Shown here: piece after piece, positions 25,926-38,546 of the stretch
Position numbering within the stretch: position 1 is the first letter of the stretch
How the letters are laid out: each line of letters starts with the position of its first letter
Origin: Hofstenia miamia
Taxonomy: Eukaryota; Xenacoelomorpha; Acoela
NCBI GenBank assembly: GCA_004352715.1
Contig: SCFE01000004.1
Location: 243,765-307,764, forward strand
Direction of reading: 5' to 3'
Length of the DNA stretch: 64,000 nucleotides
Notes under the pieces: model-generated
Told to the model about the DNA's origin: nothing
Database searches by the model: none
Seen by the model: only the letters and a program-made list of their open reading frames with translations
Program-made: the position numbers and the translations under genes

Positions 25926-26417
25926 AGGAATTGGGTAAATAGGTCCGTATCTGTTACATTATATTTTTAAAGAAACGTTGGTTTTGTCCATATTTTTGGG
26001 ATCAAATGTATGTTTTGTGGCCTTTAGAACAAAGCGTCAAATATGTGTGCAATGCATTATTTTGACATTCTTATTAAATTTTTCTTTGATATTGTAAATG
26101 TTATTCTCATTTAAACTATGTTTTTTTATTTTTATCTATTCTGCATTAATATATAAGTGAAAAAACGGAATTTTTTTCTTAAATTGGTGACTTACACTAA
26201 AAAATTTATTTTGAGTTAAGTGTCAAAATTTATTTCCTTTTACCCATATACATCAAAATGATTGTATCTTAGACTAGTTTATGTTTTCATAAATAGACTC
26301 AGTTGATATTGGGAAAAACTGCTTTTGAATATGCCAAAATGCAAGTAAACTAACAAGAATTTTCTTGAAAAAAACTATCTGATTAATGTAACTATCAAAT
26401 TAGAAAACTTCCAAAAG

Positions 26418-26453
<36 letters not shown>

Positions 26454-27312
26454 NNNNNNNNNNNNNNNNNNNNNNNNNNNNNNNNNNNNNNNNNNNNNNN
26501 NNNNNNNNNNNNNNNNNNNNNNNNNNNNNNNNNNNNNNNNNNNNNNNNNNNNNNNNNNNNNNNNNNNNNNNNNNNNNNNNNNNNNNNNNNNNNNNNNNNN
26601 NNNNNNNNNNNNNNNNNNNNNNNNNNNNNNNNNNNNNNNNNNNNNNNNNNNNNNNNNNNNNNNNNNNNNNNNNNNNNNNNNNNNNNNNNNNNNNNNNNNN
26701 NNNNNNNNNNNNNNNNNNNNNNNNNNNNNNNNNNNNNNNNNNNNNNNNNNNNNNNNNNNNNNNNNNNNNNNNNNNNNNNNNNNNNNNNNNNNNNNNNNNN
26801 NNNNNNNNNNNNNNNNNNNNNNNNNNNNNNNNNNNNNNNNNNNNNNNNNNNNNNNNNNNNNNNNNNNNNNNNNNNNNNNNNNNNNNNNNNNNNNNNNNNN
26901 NNNNNNNNNNNNNNNNNNNNNNNNNNNNNNNNNNNNNNNNNNNNNNNNNNNNNNNNNNNNNNNNNNNNNNNNNNNNNNNNNNNNNNNNNNNNNNNNNNNN
27001 NNNNNNNNNNNNNNNNNNNNNNNNNNNNNNNNNNNNNNNNNNNNNNNNNNNNNNNNNNNNNNNNNNNNNNNNNNNNNNNNNNNNNNNNNNNNNNNNNNNN
27101 NNNNNNNNNNNNNNNNNNNNNNNNNNNNNNNNNNNNNNNNNNNNNNNNNNNNNNNNNNNNNNNNNNNNNNNNNNNNNNNNNNNNNNNNNNNNNNNNNNNN
27201 NNNNNNNNNNNNNNNNNNNNNNNNNNNNNNNNNNNNNNNNNNNNNNNNNNNNNNNNNNNNNNNNNNNNNNNNNNNNNNNNNNNNNNNNNNNNNNNNNNNN
27301 NNNNNNNNNNNN
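26454..27312. other. Assembly gap (859 N) in a (TA)n array
   Basis: Flanked on the left by (TA)n at 26,422-26,453 and on the right at 27,313-27,326, so the gap is probably an unresolved TA microsatellite or a TE carrying one. Confidence 0.95.
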
Positions 27313-29737
27313 ATATATATATATATCAATATCTTAACTACTTGAATATATTAATATTTTAATATAAAAAACGTCAATCCTACATTTTTTTATCTGAGAA
27401 ATGAAAGGCATTGCTTTTCAAATGTACAGATTATGTAGAGCATGTTGGACAAACAAAATTCTCTGTCATTTATCTAAAAAATCCAGCAAGAATTTGTGCC
27501 AGTAGAAATAATATTACTAGACAAGACTCCGACTTTGTACTTGAACATTAAAATCATAGAAGAATCTAGAAATGAAGGTGATGCTCAAATGACTTATGTT
27601 ATCGCAGCATTCACAAAGTTGCAGAGCATTTCATGATAACATTCCTTTAAAAATATCGTAGAGAATTGAAGGATTTTTTGTTTGTAGACGAAATCCACTA
27701 TTGTGGATTGTCGTGTTCACGAAGATATATGTTAATCGAGAAGATCGCAATCAGAATCTAAAGCATGTTATTACAAAAGGGCATGGAAATTAGTAACAAG
27801 AACATCAATGGAAAATTTAATAAAATTCGTTATTGAAAAGAATCATTTTGTATCCATAACAGAAAAAATTTGAGTATTTTCATTGGAATATAATTAATCA
27901 ATATCTAATAGATGGAGAAACCTTTTCACTTTTGAAAATGCTCTGTCAAATCAGAACTGTTTTGATCTACACTAATATTGTTGGTGGGCTTCTTTGATTC
28001 TTCACAGGTGATTTTAACAGACCAAAAAACCCTTTGCTTTTCTTTTTATATCATTTTTATATGATTCGTTGCTTAATAAATACAACAATTGGATGATTTA
28101 ACTATTTTGTTTCGAAATATGTATATTTTGTTATATTTATTTTTCAAATTGTTTTACAAAAGCATAGAATCCGAAGCAAAACATTATTCATTGGCGAATA
28201 TGTACATATAGGCATATTATTTCTTATAAGAATCATAAGAGTACAAAATATATTTTGCTTCTTTAATTTATGTTGATAAAATTTGTGTTTTATTCAGCAT
28301 ATTAAATTGAAACATTGAGGTGATACACCTACCCAAAAAAGAATATTGAGTGGCAATTACCACCCCACTTCCGGCGCTACTGTTAATACATCTGCATTCT
28401 ATTCATTTAGTTACCAGAATTAGGAATTTAAAAAATTTGACCGCTTTTCTCTGATAATTTTTAATATTAATTAGTGAAAAATTAAAACCTAAATATAAAT
28501 GTTCAAGAAGTTTTCAATTCTTGAACAATTATTGAATATCCAGTATTTTAATTAATAAAAATTGTGTAGACTGTGATGATCTTTTCAAGTGTTTGAGATG
28601 ACCTTTGTTTGTTCAGAAATTATTATTCTCACTTATGTAGTCAAACTAAACAATTGAGAAATTATTAAAAGCAATTGTACTACACATTTTTATATTAAAT
28701 TATATATAGGTATTTACAGGAATGCAAAATATATTGTTCCTCGGAAAACTAATTGTAAGAATAACATTAACAATTATATATTTTCGACATTTTGAAATAC
28801 ATTTATTTCTAATATCAAATAATTTACATGACATTTTTACCAATATAATTCGATTTTGGGGTGAAACATTATGTATGTTTTGGAAAATAATTACCTAAAT
28901 TGCTGGAATTATTGATAAGCACTGGTTAAGCAATATCTGGACACATATTTCTGAATGAGTGATTGTGATTGGCATTCAATAAAAGAACCTTACTCGATTT
29001 TGCCCAACCCGAATATTGATTCAATAACCCGATCTAATCCCATTCGATGAAAAACAGAATACTCAACATAAAAATGTACATGAATTGGAAACAAATAAAC
29101 ACAAAATATTGCATTTTATCCAGATAATATTCCCCAAATATTACCTCAGATTAACTCATTTGGCTCGACCCAAACCAAATTCAATTTGTTGTGCCCTACC
29201 CGACTCAATATCCGACGTCGGGTCGGATAAAGTTGGGTAACTGACAGCTATTTCTATCCTCTATTTCATAACTAGACCAAACTTTACATTATAGACAAGT
29301 CTTGTAAGAATGGACCCACTGGATATCTAAATGCAATACAAAAGCCTAGAGAAAAACATGTATCAACTTATTAACTTTGCGTTTTTATAGTTTCGCTTTG
29401 TTTAATTTCAAATTTTAGCTTAAATCTAGTTGTATTAATTTAACATTAAATACAAGTCAGTAATTAAATTGTGGTAATACTTCAATCTTTTAAGTTCAAA
29501 CTTTAAAATAGCATTTAAAGTTAAAGTATTACGTTTAGGTGAAATACAATTGAAATATTAAAATAAAATTTATCTTTTAAACTTAAAGAATAGCGTGTTA
29601 GAAAAGATAAAACCGAAACGACTAACTTCCGAATTTACGTGTTAAATTGACTGCATTTAAAAATAAAACTATTCACTAGTAAACGCAAACCAAGTCGGGT
29701 TAATCAAGAATTACATAATTCATAACAAAGGTATAAA

Positions 29738-29835
29738 NNNNNNNNNNNNNNNNNNNNNNNNNNNNNNNNNNNNNNNNNNNNNNNNNNNNNNNNNNNNNNN
29801 NNNNNNNNNNNNNNNNNNNNNNNNNNNNNNNNNNN
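29738..29835. other. Assembly gap (98 N) with duplicated flank
   Basis: The words GAATTACATAATTCATAACA and AAGGTATAAA stand on both sides (29,708-29,737 and 29,836-29,865), so the two contig ends overlap and the gap is probably artificial. A TA array follows at 29,880-29,911. Confidence 0.9.
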
Positions 29836-29879
29836 GAATTACATAATTCATAACAAAGGTATAAAAGGTATAAATATAC

Positions 29880-29914
<35 letters not shown>

Positions 29915-32425
29915 CGCCAAGTACGGGCGTTCAATTATGCCTGGCACGCCTTGGTAACGTCAAAATATAAGCTAGCAATATATTTAGCATTTGTAAACTA
30001 AAGTCAATCTAGCATCTTTGCTGCCAATTTGTATTAGTTCAAGTAAGTCACTAATAGCTATAAACATATGTCCTTAATGTAGCCTACTTTTTACTCGGTT
30101 ATTATTTTAGAATGCCTTTTATAGTGTTGAATATAATTAAAAAACAAACATTTACGATTGATTTTTACTGCTAGTACATCAGTTCATATGCCTTGATTAC
30201 GTTTGTGTTATTTGCGGCAACTTAAAAGCTTGCTTGCCAATGAAATTCCATATCATTTTTTCAACAATAGGGTTATAAATAAAAGGTTAGCTTTTGCAAA
30301 TACTATGTAGGTAAGTTAAGTCGAGTATGGCTTCCAAGTAACCATAGCTTCTAAATTTATGATGTCAGAATTTTATTGTTTAATATCTTATCACTATATC
30401 ATCAGATAGTAGTAATTTTTGCGTAAGCATTACATAACTTTTAATTTAAGTAACTACTATAATTAAAAAGCTTTATCTTAGCAATGTAGATGTGCAATTG
30501 CGATTTGTCTCCCCAGACGGAACCATGGCATCTTCCCAAACAATAAGATATTCTTCATTCTATATACAATTAATAAGAACAATTGCAAGTTAAAATTAGT
30601 TATTTGCATAAGCAGCTGTAATATAATAACAGGGGTTACTAAATTGGTATTATACATTAAGATAAAAAAATTAGGTAGAAATATTCGAAATGAAAATGTG
30701 TCTGATGAATTCAAATATTATAAACATTATAAAAATTGTTATATATTTTCTAATATCTAGCTAAACTTACCCTATTAAGTATTCTCTCTTGCAAAATTCA
30801 TAAAGCAGTGTAAAACTGCGGGTGTATGGCATAATTCGAACTCATTTGTCCCAAGATCGGAACTGAGTAGAATAAAATAAACAGCTGCAAGCTCTCCTGA
30901 AGAGGAGAGAAATATCAAATTGGAATCACCTCTATATACAAAGCAATAATTTTGAAAGTTCTAATGAATTTTCGAAAGGTCCTTTACTAAATTTAACCTC
31001 ATTTGGCCCAACATTGACTGGGTCAATTTAAAATTTTAATGGCTGAATACATGCAACAAAGCGTATTTTATTCATAATTGTTTTGTAACGCAAATAAATT
31101 GCTATATTAAAAGTGCTATAGCTTTAAATACCAAAGTTACCTTTGTTTTTTACATACCAATTCAATATTTTACGACGCCATCTAGCGAATTTTGAAAGAA
31201 AAATTTCATCTAATGAGTTGTAATCCGGGTTTAGCATTTAAACTAGCGTCACAAAATAAGTTTAAATTTTTATTTTTTACCGTGTCAATTGCATATGCGC
31301 TAGATATTTTTATATGCAAACCTAGTCTATGTGAATTGTATGTTATAGAATAGCTAGGTACTGTGCTTGAAATTGAACTTTTACTTAGCACAATACAGTT
31401 TTGAATTTGACTCTACACTGAAACGGATTATTCCATAACCGAAAGCTAATAAAGTAATTTTTACATTGAACTCTAAAATATAGAAGAAAACTCAGTTTCA
31501 TCACAATTTTAAACTTTTTTCGAAAGCCATTTGTTATAGTTAAATGATTTTACAGTAATGCTCCTAAATAATGAAATCAAAATTATAAATAAGGATTAAC
31601 GCTTTATGAGACTTAAAGCAATATAAACACAATCGGATAAAAAATTTATGACCTGAATACTAACTTCTCTAGAAATGAAATCCAAAAGTAATCGTGAAAA
31701 TGTATGTTATATTGTAAATGCACGTTGTCAAGACAATTTCTCTATCAGAATTTGATATTTAAATCATAAAGATTTCTACTGAGTGACAAGGTTTCTCATG
31801 AGAAGTGGGAAAACTCACGAAATTTCATGGAAAATGGAAAAATTTAACTTTTTTCGTGCAGCAAATGAATATATTTTTAAACAACAACAATACTTTGTAG
31901 TATTATTAGAAAATTCAACCGGTTCCCCGTTTGCTACCTCATCAGCTCATTCCTAAGCAAAGAAAGATTCATACCATTTTCTGTTTACATTTAGTTAAAA
32001 ATCCAAAATCAAGCAGGGATTAGCTGATAGGTAGAATTTTTATATTTAAATCTAATTCCATGTAGATTTATCTTTATTATACTTCTAGGAATTATTTAAA
32101 CCAAGCAAGTCTTGTGAATGAGTGAAGATTACAAAGTCGCCAAAATTGTTTTTGCAAATTTAAGCAAATATTCGATAAGAACAAGTCTAAGCTAGCAGCG
32201 TGAAGTAAAATTGAAATGGTAAAATTTTGTTTATTTATGAATCGGTCATATGAAACAATTTTGTGTTTCGTTATATATTCATTAAAGCAATGTTTAATTT
32301 GAAAACGGTGCTTATTAATTGAATACAAACGATTATCTCAGTCTACATATTAGTATGACTATATTATTGTAGCGCGTTTTTTCTTTTGCTAGAATTTTGT
32401 AAGATAATACAGAAATGCGTTACAT

Positions 32426-32429
<4 letters not shown>

Positions 32430-32463
<34 letters not shown>
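32430..32463. repeat. (TA)n microsatellite
   Basis: About 17 TA units directly beside a Tc1-type transposase relic. Tc1/mariner elements insert at TA, so the position fits. Confidence 0.95.
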
Positions 32464-32466
<3 letters not shown>

Positions 32467-32471
32467 TAGAT

Positions 32472-32655
32472 TCAAAAGCACCCCCAAACCATGATGCTAG
32501 TCTCACCATAATTGACATTGGTATGACACAAACACAGGCCTTCCAGAAAATTTTGCTGGATCGTCGAGTGCTGTTTGGCGTCTGTTACGTAGTGCTGGCA
32601 CTGCCATAGAGTTATCCTGCTGTGATATTGTACATCTTTTGCAACTGCTACCAAT
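32472..32655 (-). pseudogene. Tc1-type transposase fragment
   Basis: The minus-strand frame ends STIQQNFLEGLCLCHTNVNY followed by GETSIMVWGCF and a stop. GxxSIMVWGCF is the signature strand of Tc1 transposases just after the first catalytic Asp. Only about 60 codons are present and the flanks are a TA array and unrelated DNA. A short inactive relic. Confidence 0.65.
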
Positions 32656-32819
32656 CCTAATAAAGATTAAGTATATATTGAAATCAAATCGATAAGTTCA
32701 TAATATTTTGCATTAAATGGCTTTAGTCTAACGAATTTCGATAAAATGGCTATTTTCTTAATATATCCAAAATCCCTTTTTATGCAAATCGTAAAAATAA
32801 TTCCATTTTATCGATAAAT

Positions 32820-33015
32820 AGTTTTATGTTTGTGTGCGAGGTGTAGAGCAAGGATTTTATTGCATCATGCAATAACGCAATTTTTCACGCAGTTTTTGAC
32901 TAAATCTGTTTTCACGCAATTTTTCGATTTTAACGCAATTTCAGCTTAAATTTAGAATATACTAATACAAAATCGAACGCAATTTCCAAATGGCATACTG
33001 CTAGGCACCATTCAA
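32820..33015. repeat. ACGCAATTT-rich leader of the hAT relic
   Basis: The words CACGCA(A/G)TTTTT and ACGCAATTT recur four or more times at 32,870-32,990, and CACGCAATTTTTGG recurs at about 34,538 after the transposase. They probably represent subterminal repeats of the hAT element on both sides. Confidence 0.4.
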
Positions 33016-33135
33016 ACGGCACAATATGGCGTTAAATATTGACAGGTTCAAAGCAGTGAATAATAACGTTTCCCGCCATTTGTCAGAAAGCCTTTTCTCG
33101 CATATAACAGCCAGTGCAGTGTTATTTACTATAAG

Positions 33136-34431
33136 ATGCCCAAAGTTAAGCAGAATGGGAACGCATTTGCTCAATTTTTACATGGTGGAACCTCAATTTG
33201 GCAGTACTCTGAGCCCAAAAATAAGATTATATGTCGGAGTTGCGTTACTGTATTTGATTTCGATGCATCAAACATTAAATTTTGCATTGACAAGCACATT
33301 GAAAGTAGTAAGCACGCTAAGTATTCGGACCTTACAAAAAAACGTCAGCAACTGTTATCATTTTCGTTGACAAACCAGTCGAATATTTTCTTCGCGCGTC
33401 TGACCGGGGGTTTTGTTGGTGCTAACATTGCATTAGAAAAGATGAAAAATCGTGTTTAAATTGTGTCTCGAAGATTTTACGGCAAGATCGGTTCCAGATC
33501 CAAGTACTGCTCGTAAGAACTATCTACCGAATTTATTTTTAAGAGATAAACATTATCGGGTCAGAGCATTACTACATCATGGTTGACGAGGCAACAGATA
33601 GCGCAGGAAGATTTATGGTGGAGTGCTCACAGGAAAATTGTCTTCACTATGTAAACCATTACTTATAGTGTTAAGTGAGGTGAACCACGCGGCAGTGTGA
33701 CCATTTTTCAGCTCATTAATACCACACTTTTCGAGCAGAATGTATGTTATAGCAAATTCAAATTGTTAGTGCCGGAGGGTGCATCCTATACGATCACATG
33801 TGGCCATGATCTCAAGAATCTGTTCCCAGATTTACTGCATGTCACTTGCTTAGCTCACGGTTTACTACGCCTTGCCGAATTTGTAAGACCTCAAAATAGA
33901 ACATGTAATGTTTTTATTATAAAAGCAAGCAATTTTTTCATCCGATGCACCAGACGTCAAAGACCTTATAAAGAAGTTACCGGATTAGCACTTCTTACTA
34001 GGCCAGTTATTACAAGTTGGAATACTTGGCTCGAAACGTGCTTCTACTCCTTCAAAAATTTTGATGCATTCCAGCAATTTTTATCCTACTTATCCTGCTC
34101 TTCAAAGTCAATTGGCGTTCATTGCCGGAAACTTTGTGCCCGTGACTGAAGCGATAACGAGACTGGGAGGAAGAATTACGAAATTAGATTCTCTAGAAAT
34201 CCTAGAGAATATCCAAGAAATTATTATTATTATCGTTGTGCCATATAAGAGAAAACTAAGGGCAATTATCGAGCGGTATCAAGATCTGGACAAAAATGTT
34301 CTCAAGAATACTTCAATGCCGGCGAATGTTTCGCCTCTTCTTGCACCAGTCTATAAGAATGCACCCATGAGTTCTGCTGATATAGAGTGGGTATTGTCAA
34401 CGGTGAGAGATGTACTCTCACCGATATGACA
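33136..34431 (+). pseudogene. hAT-superfamily transposase (BED finger type), frameshifted
   Basis: The N-terminus at ATG 33,136 (MPKVKQNGNAFAQFL) carries a zinc finger, CRSC...HIESSKH. Next frames give FTARSVPDPSTARKNYLPN, then MVDEATDSAGRFMV (the DETTD catalytic block, about 33,575-33,620), then GVLTGKLSSLCKPLLIVLSE. After another shift, 33,697-34,149 has FQLINTTLFEQN, LLHVTCLAHGLLRLAEFVR (the HVTCLAHALHR block) and RPVITSWNTWLE (the TRWGTWLE block). The last frame, 34,061-34,429, ends YKNAPMSSADIEWVLSTVRD, the hAT dimerisation block (Y..APmtS.DvErsFS). At least three frame changes make it dead. The family is CGGBP1/BED-like hAT. It lies about 360 bp upstream of the Mx GTPase exon. Confidence 0.75.
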
Positions 34432-34696
34432 ATCATTGACAGTGCAGAACTTGAAATTTCTCACCATTGTACCTGGAACAGTAATGAAGATAATTGATTT
34501 TTCATTTGTCGATCTATTTTCCAATTCCTCTCTCTTTTCACGCAATTTTTGGAAATTGGATTTTATAAATTAATATTTTTTCTAATGCTTTACAATTTTA
34601 GTGGTTCTTTGTTGCTTTTTCACAAATTTGGGAATAACCGTTGGAAGTTAAATTCCAACCTCTTCACACATATTAAAGTCATAGCACTTTGCATGG

Positions 34697-34785
34697 TAAT
34701 AATAATAATAAAATTAATAATAATAATAATAACAATAATAATATTAATACTAATACTAATAATAATAATAATAATAATAGTAGTA
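34697..34785. repeat. (AAT)n trinucleotide array
   Basis: Imperfect AAT/ACT trinucleotide repeat, ending a few bases before the presumed splice acceptor of the Mx GTPase exon. Confidence 0.9.
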
Positions 34786-34792
34786 AATTTAG

Positions 34793-35435
34793 TCTTTTGG
34801 TACGCTTGGGAAAAAATTAAAAGAGTATTTCAATGTTATTGATGATGTAAGAAAATTGCAAACAACTCTGCCAATTAAAGTCGAAATTCCCCAAATCGCG
34901 GTTATTGGAAACCAATCAGTTGGAAAATCTAGTGTTCTAGAAATGTTAACTGGAGTTCGACTTCCTCAGGGTAAAGGAATTGTAACAAGGTGTCCAATTC
35001 TTCTAAAAATTCGAAGGAGTGAATTAAAACTAATTGAAGTCGACGGACAAAGAGTATCTCAAGATAATTTAGCTCAAAAACTTATAGAATCACAAAATTT
35101 GAATCTAGTAGGAGGCGACAGCCTTAAAGACGATCCAATGGTACTAAGTAAAGATGTAGACGCCACAATAACTGTTGATATTCATGGTCCAGATCTTTGC
35201 GATCTTACATTGGTTGATCTACTTGGTATACAATATGATGTTTCTTCAGAAAAGACTGCGTACACCAAAAATATGATATTCAGATTAATTGAACCAGAGT
35301 CAACACTTATTCTAATTGTAAGCGCTTGTGCTGCAGATCTAACTACAACAGAAGCTTTGTTATTGGCTAAAGCATTTGATCCTGACAGGAAGAGATCTAT
35401 ATTTATTCTCACCAAACCCGATGAAGCCAAGATAG
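34793..35435 (+). CDS. Mx/dynamin-like large GTPase, GTPase-domain exon
   Basis: This exon codes most of a dynamin-superfamily GTPase domain. A bundle-signalling-like start (LKEYFNVIDDVRKLQ) precedes the G1 P-loop IGNQSVGKSS. Then come LTGVRLPQGKGIVTRCP (G2; RCP is typical of Mx, RRP of dynamin/DRP), LVDLLGIQ (G3, normally DLPG; the Pro is Leu here) and ILTKPDE (G4). It ends at a donor (GATAG/GTAAAA) in phase 1. The start is set by an in-frame TAG at 34,790-34,792, which doubles as an acceptor AG; the pyrimidine tract is poor, so the true 5' boundary may lie slightly downstream. A start Met must be in an unseen upstream exon. Mx proteins are cytoplasmic or nuclear self-assembling GTPases, antiviral in vertebrates; that role here is only an inference. 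Confidence 0.85.
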
Positions 35436-35717
35436 GTAAAAAAAATTTGATTTATAGTTATAATTTTTACAAACATCGAATGAAATCCAAATTTTCAAAG
35501 TTTAACTAACTTGCTTTCTTTCCGCCATGTTAAGGCGACATTCGAATAATCATTAATTTACTTATCTAATAATTTATCTATTTATTACGCTTAGTGTTTT
35601 CTGCAAGAAATCGAAAGAGTATATAAAAGTGTTAATTGCTTTTTGTCTTCAATGTAAATTTCTGGTTTATGACAATTTGCAAAAGTTAGCTATACCCCAA
35701 TAAACAATAAAACGTTT

Positions 35718-35825
35718 AGAAGACGTCTTAAAACGGTTTAGAAGACGTTTAGAAATGGTTTAGAACACGCCAAGGAGATATTTAGAAGCTGCTGAGAAGA
35801 CTTTTAGAAGCATTTAGCAAACTTC
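35718..35825. repeat. Left subterminal repeats of the TIR element
   Basis: Five or so degenerate units around GGTTTAGAAGACGTTTAGAA, decaying away from the terminus. Same word family as the right end. Confidence 0.65.
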
Positions 35826-36635
35826 ATATCAAAATATTACTGCAAAAATATTTTAAAATTTTGTGCTCAGTTAAAGAAATTATCAATAACAAACATTTTA
35901 TCATTACAAGAGCAAATTCATAATTATATAATATGGAATAATTGTCCTGGTTTATATTCTTCAACAATGCACTAATAATTTTGAGTATAATAAATTTAAA
36001 TTGAAAATTTCTATTCTAAATAAATTTAAAAACAAATTTTCGAAGCATCGTTAAACAATATATTGTGAATAAACTTTGTTCTTGTTAACAAGCAATATTC
36101 ACTTAGTGCTAAGGCTTTGCATAAATTATTCTTATAATAACTTAAATATTCACATATTAAATATGTAAAGCATCGATTACAATGGTATAACTTGGGGAAT
36201 TCATAGCGAATGGACGTGCTTACACCCCTATTCCTCGTGTTGATTTCATTTGACAATTTTAATGGTGGAAATTTAGTTCACATTATTCCTCATATTGGTT
36301 TATTTTGACGTATTCAATATTGAAAGCGCCTGTTTACAAGGTTTCTTTTTGCTGATATTTATCAAACGATATAAAAAATAATAGGCTAACGTCAGTCATT
36401 TACCTGACCTAATTAGCACAGACCAGGTGTTTGCTGTAATTATTGCTAGTAATTAAGCCACAAGGCCAAATACTACAAAGAAAGCTCCAGAAATTCTGGG
36501 TAAATAAATGCGGTTTACAGGGGTGACATTAGTTTTTCATATCAATGTTGTATTCGTGCAGCCATTCGTGGTGTAGTACCCTAGTCTATATAATATTTAG
36601 CGCTATTTTCTAAGGTAATATACATATTTATATAC

Positions 36636-36684
36636 NNNNNNNNNNNNNNNNNNNNNNNNNNNNNNNNNNNNNNNNNNNNNNNNN
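36636..36684. other. Assembly gap (49 N) in a TA array
   Basis: The gap lies inside the TIR element. TA-rich sequence flanks it, and interrupted TA arrays continue to about 36,765. Confidence 0.95.
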
Positions 36685-37419
36685 ATATATATAAATATAT
36701 ATATAGAGATATAAAATATTTCTAAATATATATATATATACATATATATATGTATATATATATATTCAATAGCAATCTGCCATTATGTGGATTGCGCATA
36801 AGCAAAATAATATTTTAAATGATATCGGCCTCTGACAGCCCACTCAATATTTATATAATTTATTTTTATATATTACATGTGACAGTTATATTTTGACTTG
36901 CGCAAGTTCATGTTAATACGCATATGGGTAGTCCGATTATTCAATTAAAATTTTTAATTAACGAAAAATGAAATTTAACAAATTCTAACATTGATGAATA
37001 TTCTCTATCTATATTGAAACAATTGTAGCTCAAAAATCTTTAAACAATTTAGTACTTTTTGGCAAGTAATAAGAATGAAAAAATAAAATTTTGTATAGTT
37101 TGAAGAACTCAATTGCGAAAAGCGCGGTTACACTTGTGCTTTAAGGGGAAAGTTGAACACAAAATAGATCGAAAATATATTCAGTTCTTCCTCCGTGCAC
37201 TTCTGCTTTCAATTCTGTGGGTTGTTTGCATTAGGAATCTATTGAATTCGTCAAACGATTTCATCGTGATGAATAAATGTAAATGCATTCATGCACTATT
37301 GAATTTGCTTGACGATGAGAGTCACTGATGTGGCCCATTAAAAAACCGGACCAAATTGTATGAAACATTTAAAAATTGCTTAAAAATTTCTTAGGAATTG
37401 CCTAAAAATAGCTTAGAAA

Positions 37420-37828
37420 TTACTTAGAAAACATTTAGTAATGGTTTAGAAAATTCTAGATTCCATTTCTAGACGTCTAGAAGACGTTTAGAAATGGAAT
37501 CTATATCAGGTGTAGAAAACGTCTTCAAGACGTTTAGAAATGGTTTGGAAGACGTTTAGAAGACTTCCTAAAGAAGTTTAGAAGACGTCTAGAAGACGTT
37601 TAGAACACGTTTTACAACATCATTTGGTGGAGACTAGATGACATTCAGCAAAGTTTAGAAATGGTGTTCTATAAGACGTTTAGAAGACGTTTAGCAAACG
37701 TTTTAGAACATCATTTAAGTGACACTAGATGGCATTCAGCAACGTTTAGAAATGGTGTTTTATAAGACGTTTAGAGGACGTACCCTAAGATGTCTTACAA
37801 CGTGTTATACCAGTATAAAACGGGTATA
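37420..37828. repeat. Right subterminal repeats of the TIR element
   Basis: A dense array of TTTAGAAGACGT / AACGTTTAGAAATGG units. It includes a longer duplicated phrase, CACTAGATGGCATTCAGCAA-like at about 37,722 with a diverged copy (GACTAGATGACATTCAGCAA) at about 37,631, giving an internal period of about 91 bp. Confidence 0.7.
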
Positions 37829-38546
37829 AAACGTTTTATTGTTTATTGGGATCAAGGCAATGTTATTGGTAATAATCAGAGCCTCTTTGCACCTTTGGAA
37901 ACTTTTAAACACCTATTTCAAATTTTAAGGGATGGCACTTTTTTGGTTTCAGCACATATTTTGTGACACATATTGGGACACATTGACTACAGCAGCCATT
38001 TATTATGCGCCTAATATTAAAAATTATTTGAATTATGGTCTGTAATGGACTTTGATTCTTCAATTACTCGTGCTCGAGAGATCTTACACCGCTAAAAGCC
38101 TACTTTAGAATCTCAGTTGTTTTTGTAGCAGCTAATTATAGCCCTCTTATCAAGGCCGCTACAAGGAAACCTAAAACTTTGAAGATCTTATGGAATATTT
38201 TATCAATTTCTTGGGCATTCTTGAATGGGTCATCCCCTCACTTGCCTTGTCCATTTCGAAAGCATTAGTAGTTAGTTACACATTTATTAAGACATTTACC
38301 TAAATTTATTATCTAAATTCGATTTTATTGTAATTGGATTGAAAAAGTGGTGGACTGTTTGGGTCGGTAAACGATAATGAATCAGTATGACAGGTGTGCT
38401 ATGTGCTTTGGATTAGCATAGGCAATCAATGATTGATAAGAAAAACTTAAGAAACGTGAGGAAACGTCAATTTTGAAACTTATTTTGGCACCATGTAAGT
38501 TATTATGGAAATTGCATGACTTTAAGAAGAACTGCCTCAAATCAGT

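Larger units (their letters stand above)
25926..32429. other. AT-rich intergenic DNA with two gaps
   Basis: No gene recognised on either strand. Contents: gap 26,454-27,312 in a TA array; gap 29,738-29,835 with a duplicated flank; a GGGTCGG/CCCGACCC-rich patch at about 28,990-29,245 that may be a degraded hAT-type MITE; short open frames (30,478-30,714, 31,206-31,391, 32,092-32,328, all minus) with no domain. A block at 27,400-28,050 is slightly richer in GC but yields only broken frames. Confidence 0.45.
35696..37850. mobile_element. 2,155-bp non-autonomous TIR element with subterminal repeats
   Basis: Perfect 22-bp terminal inverted repeats, starting CCCAATAAACAATAAAACGT at 35,696-35,717 and in reverse complement at 37,829-37,850. 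Both ends are filled with degenerate repeats of GACGTTTAGAA / AGAAGACGT words: about 100 bp on the left and about 410 bp on the right. The core is AT-rich, includes TA arrays and a 49-N gap, and has only a 71-codon open frame (37,113-37,328) without recognisable domain. Direct repeats at the flanks are not obvious (GCTATAC against ATCAAGG). The structure is that of a cut-and-paste MITE-like element with subterminal transposase-binding arrays. The superfamily is not recognised. Confidence 0.7.

Noticed and set aside
26421-27329. Long minus-strand frame across a gap
   Set aside because: Made of Ns and TA repeats (Tyr-Ile runs) only.
36026-36256. Minus-strand 76-codon frame inside the TIR element
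   Set aside because: No similarity to any transposase motif. The element looks non-autonomous.
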